Counted from the first letter of the stretch, positions 16,674 through 25,352 are shown. The stretch: DNA of 64,000 bases from Polyangiaceae bacterium (GCA_015075635.1 JABTUA010000001.1:2418001-2482000); one strand, 5' to 3'. Made by a program: numbers and translations. The notes: a model not told the origin generated them from the sequence alone.

Positions 16674-18152
16674 ATGACCCGCCCCGACCCCGGCGTCCTG
16701 CCCTCGCTGGCAGAGGCCAGCGAGCGCGCCGGCGGCAGCGATCGCCCGCCGGAGCAAGCGCCCGACGACCGCGAGCGCGAGTCGGAGCTGCCGTCGAGCG
16801 GGGCGTTTGCTGCGGAAGACTTCTTGTTCCACCTGTACCGCGGCAGCGAGCTGCTCCAGGAAAACCGCGTCGGCGAGGCCAAGGAGGAGCTGGAGCGTGC
16901 GCTCGGCTTCCAGCCGGCTGACGTCGAAGGGCAAGGTCTGCTCGGCGTGGTCTACTTCCGGCTGGGCCTGTACCCGCGCGCCATCAGCATCTTCGAAGAG
17001 ATCGTGCGCGCGCGCCCCGAAGCCGAGACGCCGCGCCTGAACCTGGGCTTGTGCTACCTGAAGACCGGCCAGCTCCTCAGGGCGCGCGACACCTTCGAGC
17101 AGCTCCTGGAGCACAGTCCTCGTCACAAGCGCGCTGCCGGCTACCTCGGGCTCGTACACCAGCGCCTGGGTGACTTCGAGAAGGCCGCCACGACGTTCGA
17201 GCGGGCCGGTCAGCCGCACCTGGCGCGGCGCATGCAACAGGCGCTCGCCGACCTGATCGAGCCCGGCCCGCGCCCCGAGATGCAGGCCGTGCGTGCCGTC
17301 GCGGCGGAGGCGGTGCACGAGCTCGAGGGCGACACCCAGGCTTTCTCTCGCGCCGAGTCGGGCCGAGGCGACCCCGCACTGACCGGTCACTGGCACGAGC
17401 TCGGGGGCGACGTGCCGCCTCCGTCCCGACCGCTCAGGGCGCGCGCTTCCGTGCCCCCCCCACCAGTCGCCGACATCGGCGCCGCGCTCGAGCCACGACC
17501 CCCACCCGCCGTCGCTGGGGTCAGCTCGCCGCGCAAGCTGGCCGACAGCCTGCTGCTCGCGCCGCCGCTCGACGGTCGCGTAGTGGCGAGCTCGCCGGAG
17601 GTCGCCCTGATCCGTCTCGAGGGCGGCTTCGCAGTACGCCTGGATCGGGTGCGGGCCCTCTTGCCCGAAGCTGGAGCGTTTCGCCAGAGCGCCATCCATC
17701 GGCGCGCTCGCGGTCGTGAGCTCGACGAGCCGCTCGGCGGCATGCGCACGCCGCTCGTGGTGCTGGAGGGCATGGGCTCGCTGGTGCTCTCCGCCGAGCC
17801 GCGCTTGCTGGTCACCCGCCTCGAGCGCGAGCTGTTCTACGCGCGCGAGGACCGCGTGATCGGCTTCGACACGTCGCTCCGGCACGAGAGCGGCCGGCTG
17901 TCGATTGGCGCCATGGAGCACGTGCCCATGGTCCAGCTCTCCGGCGAGGGCTTGCTCGCCTTGCGCACGAGCGCGTCGCTGTTCGCCGTCCAGGTCAGTC
18001 CCGAGCGCCCGCTGATGCTCCGGGGCGGCACTGTCGTGGGCTGGGTCGGGCGGATCCTGCCGCAGGCGCAAGGCCCGGGCGATGCGTCCGCCGTTCAGGC
18101 CGGGCTGGTCAGCATGAACGGCGACGGAGCCGTATTCGTCGACGCGACCTGA
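16674..18152 (+). CDS. TPR protein with C-terminal AIM24-like domain
   Basis: 492 aa from the ATG at 16674. The N-terminal 50 residues look disordered. Four or so TPR-like repeats follow (LLQENRVGEAKEELERALGF; VVYFRLGLYPRAISIFEEIV; LCYLKTGQLLRARDTFEQLL; LVHQRLGDFEKAATTFERAG). A Pro-rich linker leads to a beta-rich C-terminal domain of about 200 residues (MVQLSGEGLLALRTSASLFA, then GGTVVGWVGRILP). That domain resembles AIM24-type folds. There is no signal peptide. It lies 43 bp behind hisA and is possibly in the same transcript, but the function is unknown. Confidence 0.75.
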   Translation: MTRPDPGVLPSLAEASERAGGSDRPPEQAPDDRERESELPSSGAFAAEDFLFHLYRGSELLQENRVGEAKEELERALGFQPADVEGQGLLGVVYFRLGLYPRAISIFEEIVRARPEAETPRLNLGLCYLKTGQLLRARDTFEQLLEHSPRHKRAAGYLGLVHQRLGDFEKAATTFERAGQPHLARRMQQALADLIEPGPRPEMQAVRAVAAEAVHELEGDTQAFSRAESGRGDPALTGHWHELGGDVPPPSRPLRARASVPPPPVADIGAALEPRPPPAVAGVSSPRKLADSLLLAPPLDGRVVASSPEVALIRLEGGFAVRLDRVRALLPEAGAFRQSAIHRRARGRELDEPLGGMRTPLVVLEGMGSLVLSAEPRLLVTRLERELFYAREDRVIGFDTSLRHESGRLSIGAMEHVPMVQLSGEGLLALRTSASLFAVQVSPERPLMLRGGTVVGWVGRILPQAQGPGDASAVQAGLVSMNGDGAVFVDAT

Positions 18153-18169
18153 CGCAGCCGATTCCCTGT

Positions 18170-18886
18170 ATGCTCGCCGCGTCGATGCCCGCCTCCGAAG
18201 CGCCGCCTTCCCGCCGCTCGCGCCGGCCGCGCAAGAGGAAGCCCAAGCTCGACCCGAAGGTGCGCGCCGAACGGCGGCGCTCGCTCAAAGAGGACGCCGT
18301 CAATCTGCCCAACCTGCTGACCTTCGGACGCATCGCGGTGATCCCGCTGGTGCTCTGGCTGCTCGACAGCGGCACCCCCACCGATTGCACCTGGGCCGCC
18401 ATCGTCTACGGCGCAGCGGCCATCACCGATCTGCTGGACGGCTACCTGGCGCGCAAGCTGGGCGTCGTGAGCGTGCTCGGCAAGTTCCTCGATCCGCTCG
18501 CGGACAAGCTGATCGTGATGGCGACGCTGGTGTGGATGGTGCCGATGGGCCGCATCCCGGAGTGGGCGGTGGCGCTCTTGCTCGCCCGCGAGCTCAGCAT
18601 CACCGGTTTGCGGTCCATCGCCAGCAGCGAAGGCGTGGTGATCGCCGCCGGCGAAGGCGGCAAGAGCAAGACCGCGCTACAGATGATCGGCATCATCGCG
18701 CTGATCGTCGGCTATCCGTACCACCTGTCGCTCGGCCCGCTCGACCTCGGGGTGGTGGACCTCGTCGTGGTGGGCCGAACCCTGGTCTACATCTCGCTGG
18801 TCTTCTCCATCACCAGCGCATTCCAGTACGTCGGCCTCTTCGCCGAGGCGGTCGAGGCCAAGCGGCGCCGCGCCGGCGGCGAGTAG
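18170..18886 (+). CDS. pgsA: CDP-diacylglycerol-glycerol-3-phosphate 3-phosphatidyltransferase
   Basis: 238 aa; a second ATG at 18185 is possible. The CDP-alcohol phosphotransferase motif is complete: D87xxD90G91xxAR then G104xxxD108xxxD112 (DLLDGYLARKLG, LGKFLDPLADK). Several membrane helices surround it. It makes phosphatidylglycerol phosphate at the inner membrane. The 40-residue N-terminal extension is highly basic (RRSRRPRKRKPK) and unusual compared with E. coli PgsA (182 aa). It may contact membrane lipids, though that is a guess. Confidence 0.9.
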   Translation: MLAASMPASEAPPSRRSRRPRKRKPKLDPKVRAERRRSLKEDAVNLPNLLTFGRIAVIPLVLWLLDSGTPTDCTWAAIVYGAAAITDLLDGYLARKLGVVSVLGKFLDPLADKLIVMATLVWMVPMGRIPEWAVALLLARELSITGLRSIASSEGVVIAAGEGGKSKTALQMIGIIALIVGYPYHLSLGPLDLGVVDLVVVGRTLVYISLVFSITSAFQYVGLFAEAVEAKRRRAGGE

Positions 18887-18956
18887 CGGGGAAACTCCGC
18901 GAATTTCCGCCTTCCCCCTGACGGAATGCCGACGAGTCATGCTATTGAGGGCGAAC

Positions 18957-19415
18957 ATGTTGCGCCGGCTCTTGCCCCATCTCTGCGCCATTCCCCTCTC
19001 CGCCCTGCTCTGGGCACCCGGCTGCGCCAAGCAGGGCGAGGGCGACCGCTGCGACCCGTTGAACGGCAACCAGGACTGCGAGAGCGGCCTGATCTGCGTG
19101 TCCGGAGCCGAGCTCGTCGATGACTCGGCCGATCGGTGCTGCCCCCCGGTGGGGCAGACCATCAGCTCCGATAGCTGCCTGCGCAGCGGCGGCGCGGGCG
19201 GGTCGGGCGGCAGCGGCGGGTCGGGCGGCAGCGGCGGCGGCGACGGCAGCGCCGGCAGTGGCGGGTCGGGCGGCAGCGCTGGCAGCGGCGGCTCCGGCGG
19301 CAGCGCCGGCAGCGGCGGCGCTGCGGGAAGCGACAGCGGCTCGGGCGGCAGCAGCGGCGCCGCGGGTGGCGACGGCAGCGCGGGCGACGCCAGCAACGAC
19401 GCGGGGGCCGATTGA
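18957..19415 (+). CDS. Short Gly/Ser-rich lipoprotein
   Basis: 152 aa from the ATG at 18957; the ATG at 18939 is also in frame. A signal peptide with a plausible lipobox-like end is seen (LSALLWAPGCAKQGEG). A small Cys-containing domain (RCDPLNGNQDCESGLICVSG, then CCPPV) is followed by about 70 residues of GGSGGS/GSAGSGG repeats and an acidic end. It is a paralogue of the next gene: both have a six-Cys head, xGNxDCExGLIC and CCP. It is probably an outer-membrane-linked surface protein, function unknown. Confidence 0.75.
   Translation: MLRRLLPHLCAIPLSALLWAPGCAKQGEGDRCDPLNGNQDCESGLICVSGAELVDDSADRCCPPVGQTISSDSCLRSGGAGGSGGSGGSGGSGGGDGSAGSGGSGGSAGSGGSGGSAGSGGAAGSDSGSGGSSGAAGGDGSAGDASNDAGAD
19190..19400 (+). 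repeat. Low-complexity GGC/AGC-rich coding repeat
   Basis: Imperfect short repeats built from GGC, AGC, TCG and GCC codons encode the Gly/Ser/Ala tail of the first tandem lipoprotein. A similar, shorter tract encodes the tail of the second lipoprotein (about 19695-19805). Confidence 0.7.
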
Positions 19416-19849
19416 TGCTGGGGCGCGCCGCCAAGCTGGGGCTCTTGGTCGCGTCGCTGGGCCTCTTCGGCGCGTGCGGCGACGCGGGCGAGGGCGAGAG
19501 CTGCGATCTCGGAAATGGCAATGACGACTGCGAACAGGGGCTCATCTGCCGCGGCCCCTGGGAGGTGAAGTCGAAGAGTGCGGTGTGCTGCCCCGCGCCC
19601 CCGGCCAAGTCCTCCGTCAGCGCCTGCGATCCCAAGGTCGAGAGCTACGAGCCCGATCCGTCGGTGGACGCCGCGGCCATCCCGCCCGGAACCGGTGGCA
19701 GTGGCGGCTCGGGCGGCAGCGGCGGTAGCGCCGGCAGCGACGGAGCTGCGGGCAGCAGTGGCGCCGCCGGCAGCGACGGCGCCGCGGGTAGCGACGGCAC
19801 CGCAGGCGCCGACAGCGGCGACGCCGCCAGCGACGCGAGCCAGGACTGA
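19415..19849 (+). CDS. Short Gly/Ser/Ala/Asp-rich lipoprotein, paralogue of upstream gene
   Basis: 144 aa from the ATG at 19415, which shares one base with the preceding stop (TGATG). The lipobox is LFGAC after a clear signal peptide (LGLLVASLGLFGACGDAG). The head domain repeats the Cys pattern of the upstream paralogue (SCDLGNGNDDCEQGLICRG, VCCPAPP). The tail is Gly/Ser rich, then Asp/Ala rich. The two genes look like a tandem duplication. It is followed 3 bp later by the FliQ-like gene. Confidence 0.78.
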   Translation: MLGRAAKLGLLVASLGLFGACGDAGEGESCDLGNGNDDCEQGLICRGPWEVKSKSAVCCPAPPAKSSVSACDPKVESYEPDPSVDAAAIPPGTGGSGGSGGSGGSAGSDGAAGSSGAAGSDGAAGSDGTAGADSGDAASDASQD

Positions 19850-19852
19850 GCC

Positions 19853-20110
19853 GTGCCGGACGTCGCGCACCTGATCGGCAACGCCCAGGAGGCGCTGCTT
19901 CTGGCGGTCGCCGTCTCGCTCCCGGTGGTGGGCGCCGCGGCGGTCATCGGGCTCGCCGTGGCGGTGATGCAGGCAGCGACCCAGGTTCAGGACGTCACTC
20001 TGGCGCACCTGCCCCGCCTGGTGGTGGTGGCCGTGGTGCTCGCGATCGCAGGACCGTGGATGGGCGTACAGATCGCCGCGTTCGCCGCGCGCGTGTTCGC
20101 GGGCGGTTGA
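19853..20110 (+). CDS. FliQ/SctS-family export apparatus subunit, isolated
   Basis: 85 aa, GTG start, the exact size class of FliQ/SctS (about 86-89). It has two membrane helices around the family signature (AVMQAATQVQDVTLAHLPRL, then VVLAIAGPWM). The signature aligns with FliQ (QAATQINEMTLSFIPK, then IIIAGPWM). FliQ/SctS is one of the conserved inner-membrane components of flagellar and type III secretion export gates, working with SctR, SctT, SctU and SctV. None of those partners is in this window. It sits between two lipoproteins and the EpmA-like gene, whose TTG overlaps its stop. Confidence 0.85.
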   Translation: MPDVAHLIGNAQEALLLAVAVSLPVVGAAAVIGLAVAVMQAATQVQDVTLAHLPRLVVVAVVLAIAGPWMGVQIAAFAARVFAGG

Positions 20111-21321
20111 GCCCGGTTCTCGCACCGAGCGACCTCACAGCGCCTGGCGCTAGGCCGAGCCGCGCCCGGGAGGTCGCCGTAGGCGGGCGAGTGGCCAGCG
20201 TCCTGGGCAAGCGCCTCGTGCTCGCCGACGCGTTCGCGAGCCTGCGGGTGAGCCTGGCGGCCGCCGCGGAGGTCGCTCCCGGGGATCTGCTGGTGGTCGC
20301 CGGGAGGCTCGCGCGCACCGAGCTCACGCACGCCGAGGTCCGCGAGCGCTTCCCTTGCCCCGCGCCGCGCGGCGACGGCGAGGTCGCGCGCTTCACCTGG
20401 GAGGGAGTCGGTCGACATCTGCTCGGGCGCGCCGCTGCGTGCGACGAGATCCGGCGCTACTTCGCGAAGGCGGGCTTCGTGGAGGTGGACACGCCGGCGC
20501 GGGTTCGCACGCCGGGGCTCGACCTCCACGTCGACGCGCTCGGGGCGGCGGGCGGCTACCTCTCGACCTCGCCGGAGTTTCAGATGAAGCGACTGCTCGT
20601 GGGTGGCATCCCGCGCTGCTTCCAGCTCGCGCACTGCTTCCGCAAGGACGAGCTCGGCAGCTTGCACGAGCCCGAGTTCACGATGCTGGAGTGGTACCGC
20701 GCCTTCGCCGGGCAGGATGCGGTGATGGCCGATACGGAGGCGCTGGTCGAGCGCGTAGTGCGCCGCCTCGCCGGCAAGCCCCGCGTTCAGTTGGCCGACG
20801 GCAGGAAGATCGACGTGCGAGCGCCCTTCGATCGCGTCAGCGTGCGCGACGCATTTCGTCGCCACGCCGACGTCGAGGACGCCGTGCGCCTGGCGGAAGA
20901 GGACGAGGATCGTTTCTACCAGCTCTTGGTCGACGCGGTCGAGCCGGCGCTCGCCGCCCGTCGCCGTCCAGTATTCCTGTGTGATTATCCCGCTTCTCAG
21001 GCGTCGCTGGCGCGCCGGAGCCCGAGCGATCCCCGCGTGGCCGAGCGCTTCGAGCTCTACCTGGGCGGCGTCGAGCTCTGCAACGGCTTCGGTGAGCTCA
21101 CCGACCCGGTGGAGCAGCGCGCGCGCTTCGTCGCCGATCGACGCGCGCGGCGCCGCGCGCGCCGGCCCGTCTACGCGCTGGACGAGAAGCTCCTGGTGGC
21201 CCTCGGCGAGGGAATGCCGCCCGCCGGTGGCAACGCGCTGGGCGTCGATCGACTGGTCGCGCTGGCGCTGGGGCGCACCAGCATCGCCGAGGTTCAGGCG
21301 TTCCCGTGGGAATGGCTCTGA
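20107..21321 (+). CDS. epmA: EpmA/GenX-like lysyl ligase (class II LysRS-like)
   Basis: 404 aa from a TTG at 20107 that overlaps the FliQ-like stop (TTGA); this is the only start that keeps the N-terminal domain without entering the upstream gene. The class II core carries motif 2 (FQLAHCFRKDELGSLHEPEF, then TMLEWYR) and motif 3 (GNALGVDRLVALALG), as in EpmA, which attaches (R)-beta-lysine to elongation factor P. E. coli EpmA is about 325 aa. Here about 80 extra N-terminal residues (VGGRVASVLGKRLVLADAFA and on) look like an OB-fold remnant of lysyl-tRNA synthetase. Neither efp nor epmB is nearby. Confidence 0.82.
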   Translation: MSPVLAPSDLTAPGARPSRAREVAVGGRVASVLGKRLVLADAFASLRVSLAAAAEVAPGDLLVVAGRLARTELTHAEVRERFPCPAPRGDGEVARFTWEGVGRHLLGRAAACDEIRRYFAKAGFVEVDTPARVRTPGLDLHVDALGAAGGYLSTSPEFQMKRLLVGGIPRCFQLAHCFRKDELGSLHEPEFTMLEWYRAFAGQDAVMADTEALVERVVRRLAGKPRVQLADGRKIDVRAPFDRVSVRDAFRRHADVEDAVRLAEEDEDRFYQLLVDAVEPALAARRRPVFLCDYPASQASLARRSPSDPRVAERFELYLGGVELCNGFGELTDPVEQRARFVADRRARRRARRPVYALDEKLLVALGEGMPPAGGNALGVDRLVALALGRTSIAEVQAFPWEWL

Positions 21322-21322
21322 G

Positions 21323-23833
21323 CTACTGCCCGACCTGCGGCACCGCGCCCTGGGCCGCCATGCCGAGGAAGCGCGCGATGTCCGCGGTCGCCGCCGCCAC
21401 GTCGAGGGCCACGAAGTGGCCGTCCTTGCCGGTCGGCGGACCGTATTGACGGACCACCAGCGTGGTCGGGGTGCCGCTCACGCTGACGTTGCCGGCGAGC
21501 GGCAGGGTCTTCTCGGGCAGGGGCGGCTCGCCGATCGGCTCCGTGCTCGTGGCGCTCGAGTCGTGCGTGGCGAGCTCGAGCCCCGAGGCCAGGGCGAAGG
21601 CCGCCATGGTCTTGCCGGGGCTGTAGTTGTCGCCGGTGCCGTAGGTCTGGAAGACGTGCTTCGGCAGCTTGCCGGTCTCCGGCGCCTTGCCGATGACGCG
21701 ACCGAAGTTGAGCGGGTCGGCGGGGTCGATCCAGATCTGGAGCAGGCTCAGCACGGGGTGGAGATCCCCGCTGCGGAGCTTGCCGGTGCTCGGATCGAGG
21801 TCTGCGATCACGAAGGGCAGCGCGCCGGCGATGTTCACCGGCTGCTTCTTGGCGAGCAGCGCGTGGATCAAGCTCGCGCCGTTCCCGCTCAGCACGGCGG
21901 CCTTGTAGCCGTCGCTGTACGGCAGCGCGAGGCTGCCCTCGGTCGAGCCCTGCGAGTGGCCGTAGAACACGATGGCCGCGGGATCGGCCTTGAAGGCCGC
22001 GCCGCCGCTGGTCGCGGCGTCCACGTCCAGCGCCGCCGCGAGGCGCGCGAGCGCGACCTGATCGACCGCGCCCTGGAGCGGGTTGCCGCGGGCCGCGGCC
22101 GGGTTCTTGAAATTGAAGAACAGATCGTTGGGCGACGCCGTGGAGGCGCCGCGGCGCGGGCCGTGCTGGACCTGATCGATGCCGAGCACCGCGAAGCCCA
22201 CGGTGCCCCCCGGCGTGGCCGCCTTGGCGAGGGCGCCGGCGATCTCTGCGCGCGCGTGGCTGCGGAACGAGCCGCCGGTGCCGTGCGCGTAGACCGCCAG
22301 CGGCCAGCCGCTCGGCGGCATCGTGCCCTTGGGCAGCGTCAGCGCCAGGCAGACGTCTTCGCTGCGCTCCGGCTGATCGAGCCGCACGTCGCCGCCCGAC
22401 TCCGTGTACGGCGGCGTGCCCTTCTGGAAGACCGGCAGCGAGACCAGCGCGTGGTACTCGTCGAAGTCCGCCGCGCTGCCGTCACCGCAAGCCCGCTCGC
22501 CCTCCGCTTGGGGGCACGGCGACTTGGCGCCGCCGCCGCACTTCACCCAGCTCTTCGCGGTCGGCGCCGGCAGCGCGTCCACCACCGAGGCGAGCTTCTG
22601 CATCGGATCGCGCACCTTGCCTGCGGTGATGACCGCGGCGTTCAGCACCAGCTCGGTGCCGATCAGCTTGTCCTTGAGGTAGGCGCGCAGCGGCGCGAAC
22701 GCGGCGTGCGCCGCCGCGAGCGCGGCGTCGGAGGGAGCCGCGTCCGCCAGCACCGCTGCGAGGTGCTCGGAGCGCTCGATGGCGGCGCCGCTCTTCGACT
22801 TGCCGGCGGTGGTGAGGAACACCGCGTATTGGTGCCCGGGCGTCATCGGGTAGCCCGTCGGCCGCCGCATCGAGATGCTGTTCGGGCAGACGTAGTTGCT
22901 CTTGTTGGGGTCGTACTGGAAGAAGAGGCCTGCGCTCGAGCCGTATTCCGGGGTGCCCGGCGTGATGTCCACCCACTGGATCGGGTAGATGCCACCGCTG
23001 GTCTTGGTGAAGGTGTCGAAGTCGATCTCGCCGGAAAACCGGAACACCATGGTCGGGTTGGTGCCCCAGGCGCCCTCGCCCTGATCCAGGGCGTCCACGT
23101 AGAGCTTCACCGGATCGAAGCCGAGCAGCTCGGCGCCCGGCGTCGGAAAGCCGGTGAGGTCGAGGGTGCCGCCCTTGATGCGGACGTCGTTCGGGAACGG
23201 CAGCCGGAAGAAGTCACCCTCTTGGCCCTTGGGGTTCGCGCCCGGCACCTCGAAGTAGGCCCGCACGGTGCCGGCCGTCGCACCCTCGCAGCTCACGCCT
23301 TGCCAGGTCGGCAGCCCGAAGGTCGGCGCGCCAGGCAGCGGCTGCCCGCACTTGCCGAGGGTGCAGGTCAGACCCGAGTAGCAGTCCCCGGCGACCTGGC
23401 AGTCCGCGCCCACGTCGCCGGTGCCCTCCGGCGCGCACTGAGTCGAGAAACCGGCGAGCACGCAGCGATGCCCGCTGATGCAGTCCGCGTCGCTCGTGCA
23501 GCTGTCTCCGGTCTGGCCGGTGCCGGCCTTGGCGCACTTGCCCAGGAGGCACGTGAGGCCGTCCTGGCACTCGCCGCCGATCACGCAGTTCTGTCCCTCC
23601 GGAGTGGAGTGCCCCAGCTCGCACACCCCGTTCGTGCAGGCGAGCCCCGGCCGGCACGGCGTCGCTCCGCTGCACGCCTGCCCGACGCCCGCGCCCGTGA
23701 TCGGCACGCTGCCGCCGCTGCCGCCGCTGCCGCCGGACGAACCACCTCCGTCGTAGGCGCCGTCGTCACAGCCCTGCGTCGCCAGCGGCAGAGCGAGCCC
23801 AAGCCCGAAAACCAGCCATCCCCGGAAAGCCAT
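21323..23833 (-). CDS. Large alpha/beta-hydrolase-like lipoprotein with Cys-rich head
   Basis: 836 aa from the ATG at 23833. The signal peptide ends in a lipobox-like TQGC (LALPLATQGCDDG), followed by a Gly/Ser linker. Next come four short Cys repeats of the form G(x)C(x)5C(x)4TC(x)5C (EGQNCVIGGECQDGLTCLLG; DSCTSDADCISGHRCVLAG). The main body, about residues 200-836, has VYAHGTGGSFRSHA as oxyanion region and VFYGHSQGSTEGSLALP as a GxSxG nucleophile elbow. A late GKDGHFVALD could supply His. It is probably an exported esterase or lipase-like enzyme. It is convergent with epmA, two bases apart. Confidence 0.75.
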   Translation of the reverse strand: MAFRGWLVFGLGLALPLATQGCDDGAYDGGGSSGGSGGSGGSVPITGAGVGQACSGATPCRPGLACTNGVCELGHSTPEGQNCVIGGECQDGLTCLLGKCAKAGTGQTGDSCTSDADCISGHRCVLAGFSTQCAPEGTGDVGADCQVAGDCYSGLTCTLGKCGQPLPGAPTFGLPTWQGVSCEGATAGTVRAYFEVPGANPKGQEGDFFRLPFPNDVRIKGGTLDLTGFPTPGAELLGFDPVKLYVDALDQGEGAWGTNPTMVFRFSGEIDFDTFTKTSGGIYPIQWVDITPGTPEYGSSAGLFFQYDPNKSNYVCPNSISMRRPTGYPMTPGHQYAVFLTTAGKSKSGAAIERSEHLAAVLADAAPSDAALAAAHAAFAPLRAYLKDKLIGTELVLNAAVITAGKVRDPMQKLASVVDALPAPTAKSWVKCGGGAKSPCPQAEGERACGDGSAADFDEYHALVSLPVFQKGTPPYTESGGDVRLDQPERSEDVCLALTLPKGTMPPSGWPLAVYAHGTGGSFRSHARAEIAGALAKAATPGGTVGFAVLGIDQVQHGPRRGASTASPNDLFFNFKNPAAARGNPLQGAVDQVALARLAAALDVDAATSGGAAFKADPAAIVFYGHSQGSTEGSLALPYSDGYKAAVLSGNGASLIHALLAKKQPVNIAGALPFVIADLDPSTGKLRSGDLHPVLSLLQIWIDPADPLNFGRVIGKAPETGKLPKHVFQTYGTGDNYSPGKTMAAFALASGLELATHDSSATSTEPIGEPPLPEKTLPLAGNVSVSGTPTTLVVRQYGPPTGKDGHFVALDVAAATADIARFLGMAAQGAVPQVGQ

Positions 23834-23871
23834 GCGGAGATCGTACCAGATCCCGCGCGAGTTGCCCCAGC

Positions 23872-24555
23872 TCAGTCGTACTGCAGGAAGGAAATCACCG
23901 GGGTCGGCAGCAGGCGCTCGCGACCTCCGAGGGAGCCCAGCTCCACCACGAAGGCGTAGGCGGCCACGTAGGCGCCCTGTCGGTGCACCAGCTCGCCGGC
24001 GGCGGCGGCGGTTCCGCCGGTGGCGAGGAGGTCGTCCACCACCAACACGCGGCAACCCTCGGGCAGCGAGTCGCGGTGCATCTCCAGCTCGCTCTCGCCG
24101 TATTCGAGCGAGTAGCTCACCTTGTCGGTGCGGTACGGCAGCTTGCCGGGCTTGCGCACCGGGACGAAGCTCGCGTTCAGCCGAGCGGCCAGCGCGCCGC
24201 CGAAGATGAAGCCGCGGGACTCGATGCCCACCACCGCGTCGATGTGCTCGCCCATGAAGCGCTCCGCGATGGCGTCCAACACGATGTGGAAGGCCTTCGG
24301 GTTGGCCAAGAGCGGCGTGATGTCCTTGAAAAGGATCCCCGGCTGGGGGAAGTTCGGGATCTCGCGGATTAGCTTGCGTACGTAGCTGAGCCCATCGACC
24401 AGCTCCGCCGCGATGTGCGGCAGGGCGTGCTTGGGGGGCTTCTTGGCGAGAGGCGACTTCTTGCTGCCTCCGCGCGGGGTGAGCTTCCCTCGGGCCGGTG
24501 AACGGGGCTTCGGGGTCTGGGCGGAGCGCTTGCGGGCAGCCATCGGCGCATTCAT
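23872..24555 (-). CDS. apt: Adenine phosphoribosyltransferase
   Basis: 227 aa. The core from about residue 50 is a standard Apt: IPNFPQPGILFKDITPLL, GIESRGFIFGGALA, and PRPP-binding VLVVDDLLATGGTA (about 170-183). It salvages adenine to AMP in the cytoplasm. The first 45 residues are an extra Lys/Arg/Pro-rich extension of unknown role; a start at Met5 would change little. It is downstream of surE on the same strand, 35 bp apart. Confidence 0.95.
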   Translation of the reverse strand: MNAPMAARKRSAQTPKPRSPARGKLTPRGGSKKSPLAKKPPKHALPHIAAELVDGLSYVRKLIREIPNFPQPGILFKDITPLLANPKAFHIVLDAIAERFMGEHIDAVVGIESRGFIFGGALAARLNASFVPVRKPGKLPYRTDKVSYSLEYGESELEMHRDSLPEGCRVLVVDDLLATGGTAAAAGELVHRQGAYVAAYAFVVELGSLGGRERLLPTPVISFLQYD

Positions 24556-24590
24556 TAGTTCATTTCCGAGCGCCCCCCAAGCTCTTCATC

Positions 24591-25352
24591 TCAATTCGCG
24601 CCCGTTCGTTCGACGACACTCTCCGCCTCGGCGTGCGTCTCGCGCCCCCAGAGATCCAGAACCAACGGCGTGACACCCACCGCGCCCTGGTCGAAGGCTT
24701 CGGTGTCCGAGCCGGGTACAGGGCGATGCTCGCGCAGCGGACCACCGATCCAGAGGTACTCGCGGCCGCGCGGATCACGGCGAAACTCGATGCTCTCCTC
24801 GTACTCGCGCCGGCCGAGCCGAGTGGCGCGAACCGGCCAGCTCGCGCCGGCAGGGAAGTTCGCGTTGAGCAGCACGGCCCGCCCCCGGTGTTCGGCCAGG
24901 AGCGCCTCGAGCAGGCGGGCAGACAGCGCTGCTGCGGCGGCAAAGTCCGCGCCCGCGCCCGCGGACACGGCCAGCGCCGGCAACCCCTTGAGCGCGCCTT
25001 CGCGCGCCGCAGCGACCGTCCCGCTGTAGAACACGTCATCGCCCAGGTTCAGCCCGTGGTTGAGCCCGCTGACGACGGCATCGGGCTTGCGAGGCAAGAC
25101 GCGTTCGCCGGCCGCGAGCGCCACGTAGACGCAGTCCGCCGGCGTGCCGTCCACCGAGAACACTCCGGGCTCGTGCCGGAACAGTCGGAGCGGGCGGTGA
25201 AGGCTCAGCGCGTGACTGGAGGCGCTCTGCTCGACCTCGGGGGCGCAGACGACGACGTCCGCGATCTCCGAGAGCGCGTCGCGGAGCGCGGAGATGCCGC
25301 GGGAGCGATAGCCGTCGTCGTTGGAGAGCAAGACAAGGGGGCGTTCGGTCAT
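24591..25352 (-). CDS. surE: 5'-nucleotidase SurE
   Basis: 253 aa from the ATG at 25352, the usual SurE length. Metal-binding motifs are VLLSNDDGYRSRGI (Asp12-Asp13), SASSHALSLHRPLR and VSGLNHGLNLGDDVFYSGTV. SurE dephosphorylates nucleoside monophosphates and some short polyphosphates. Placement directly before apt suggests a small nucleotide-salvage unit. It is divergent from a kinase gene with about 66 bp between. Confidence 0.94.
   Translation of the reverse strand: MTERPLVLLSNDDGYRSRGISALRDALSEIADVVVCAPEVEQSASSHALSLHRPLRLFRHEPGVFSVDGTPADCVYVALAAGERVLPRKPDAVVSGLNHGLNLGDDVFYSGTVAAAREGALKGLPALAVSAGAGADFAAAAALSARLLEALLAEHRGRAVLLNANFPAGASWPVRATRLGRREYEESIEFRRDPRGREYLWIGGPLREHRPVPGSDTEAFDQGAVGVTPLVLDLWGRETHAEAESVVERTGAN

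Noticed and set aside
19190..19805. Regular short repeats suggesting a CRISPR-like array
   Set aside because: They are in-frame Gly/Ser codons within two lipoproteins, with no spacer structure and no cas genes.
19853..20110. A type III secretion gene cluster around the FliQ-like gene
   Set aside because: No other secretion-gate, ATPase or needle gene is in the window, so only an isolated subunit is supported.
20981..23959. Large plus-strand frame antisense to the alpha/beta-hydrolase lipoprotein
   Set aside because: Same reason: Arg/His-rich shadow without domain motifs, opposite a gene with signal peptide, Cys repeats and GxSxG.
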